Below, one piece after another: positions 63,732-64,000 of a DNA stretch of 64,000 bases. Below the pieces are notes generated by a model that saw nothing but the letters and a program-made list of their open reading frames with translations, ran no database searches and was not told the DNA's origin. Position numbers and translations under genes: made by a program. The DNA comes from Bacteroidota bacterium (GTDB lineage: Bacteria > Bacteroidota > Bacteroidia > Chitinophagales > BACL12), in NCBI GenBank assembly GCA_016718035.1, contig JADKEK010000011.1, forward strand, positions 136,433 to 200,432. The letters are read 5' to 3'. Every line of letters begins with the position of its first letter. The stretch's first letter is position 1.

Positions 63732-64000
63732 TTATTCAACAATTAATTTTGTTGCATTTATTGCATTTGCTGAAGTAGTAGTAACTGTATAGATACCTGC
63801 AGCAAGACCTTCAATGTTCAGTGACAAAGTTTCACTTGTTGAAGTTGTGCTATTTACGGATTTAACAATTTTACCATTTAAATCGGTAATTTGAATATTA
63901 CCATTAAATTCTGCAGGTAATGTGATATTTACATTTGTTTTTGCAGGATTTGGATAGATGGCAGTTGCTATTGTATTTTCAACAGCCTGGCGCATTACAT
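63732..64000 (-). CDS. C-terminal T9SS sorting domain of a gene cut by the window edge
   Basis: The frame is open through the right edge; the ATG at 63995 is probably internal, because the visible part is only a sorting domain. It has the type A pattern: ATAIYPNPAKTNVNITL, IQITDLNGKIV, LAAGIYTVTTTSANAINATKLIVE in parts. The functional part of the protein lies beyond 64000. Confidence 0.85.
   Translation of the reverse strand, partial: VMRQAVENTIATAIYPNPAKTNVNITLPAEFNGNIQITDLNGKIVKSVNSTTSTSETLSLNIEGLAAGIYTVTTTSANAINATKLIVE

Overview
The window is AT-rich chromosomal DNA from a member of the Bacteroidota. Three things support this. Several secreted proteins end in type IX secretion (T9SS) type A sorting domains with the PNP motif. 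The rpmB-rpmG pair is followed by the Bacteroidota-specific DUF4295 gene. Many genes are preceded by the Bacteroidota -7 promoter element TAnnTTTG. A Chitinophagales- or Saprospiria-like lineage is a guess. No T9SS machinery, rRNA, CRISPR array, integrase or transposase gene is visible.

Layout. 1-3.9 kb: murein-peptide ligase Mpl (cut by the window edge), a 49-residue lipoprotein, an OsmC protein, a membrane-type protein and lipoyl synthase. 3.9-9.1 kb: two large secreted T9SS proteins, each broken by a one-base frameshift. 9.2-12.7 kb: thymidine kinase, a low-complexity protein, Kdo transferase and an outer-membrane-type protein. 12.8-19.3 kb: a tight six-gene surface-polysaccharide operon (sugar aminotransferase, nucleotide-sugar dehydrogenase, RmlB, CpsB-type phosphatase, RmlC, and an RmlD fused in frame to a CysQ-type nucleotidase). 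19.3-27.7 kb: an FG-GAP/ASPIC lipoprotein, a sortilin-like propeller protein and a lipoprotein with an internal TonB-C domain. 27.8-32.5 kb: L28, L33, DUF4295, FtsY, RimO and BshC. 32.6-36.2 kb: a multi-PAS/GAF soluble histidine kinase.

36.2-43.5 kb is the most unusual part. A tRNA-Leu(CAG) gene is followed by two tandem, tRNA-3'-end-bounded units. The first is only 186 bp. The second is 6,973 bp and carries three paralogous secreted proteins (repeat propeller, MopE-like metal-binding repeats, T9SS tail). A 69-nt direct repeat that includes the tRNA 3' end occurs on both sides of the large unit with only two mismatches. This looks like an integrase-less tRNA-targeted island, with GTAGGGGCG-type hairpin repeats inside it.

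43.5-64 kb: a TonB-dependent receptor, a sulfotransferase, a YdeI-like protein coupled to a small lipoprotein, a Prx6-type peroxiredoxin, several secreted proteins (GloVer repeats; a 1,247-residue protein with eight ~70-residue Ig-like repeats; a regulator-propeller protein broken by a frameshift), a Crp-type regulator, a DEAD-box helicase, a SET-domain protein and the tail of another T9SS protein.

The genes fit a bacterium that invests heavily in its surface: rhamnose- and uronate-containing glycans, Kdo-lipid A and many large secreted repeat proteins. The CysQ domain and the sulfotransferase suggest, without proving it, that some surface glycan is sulfated.
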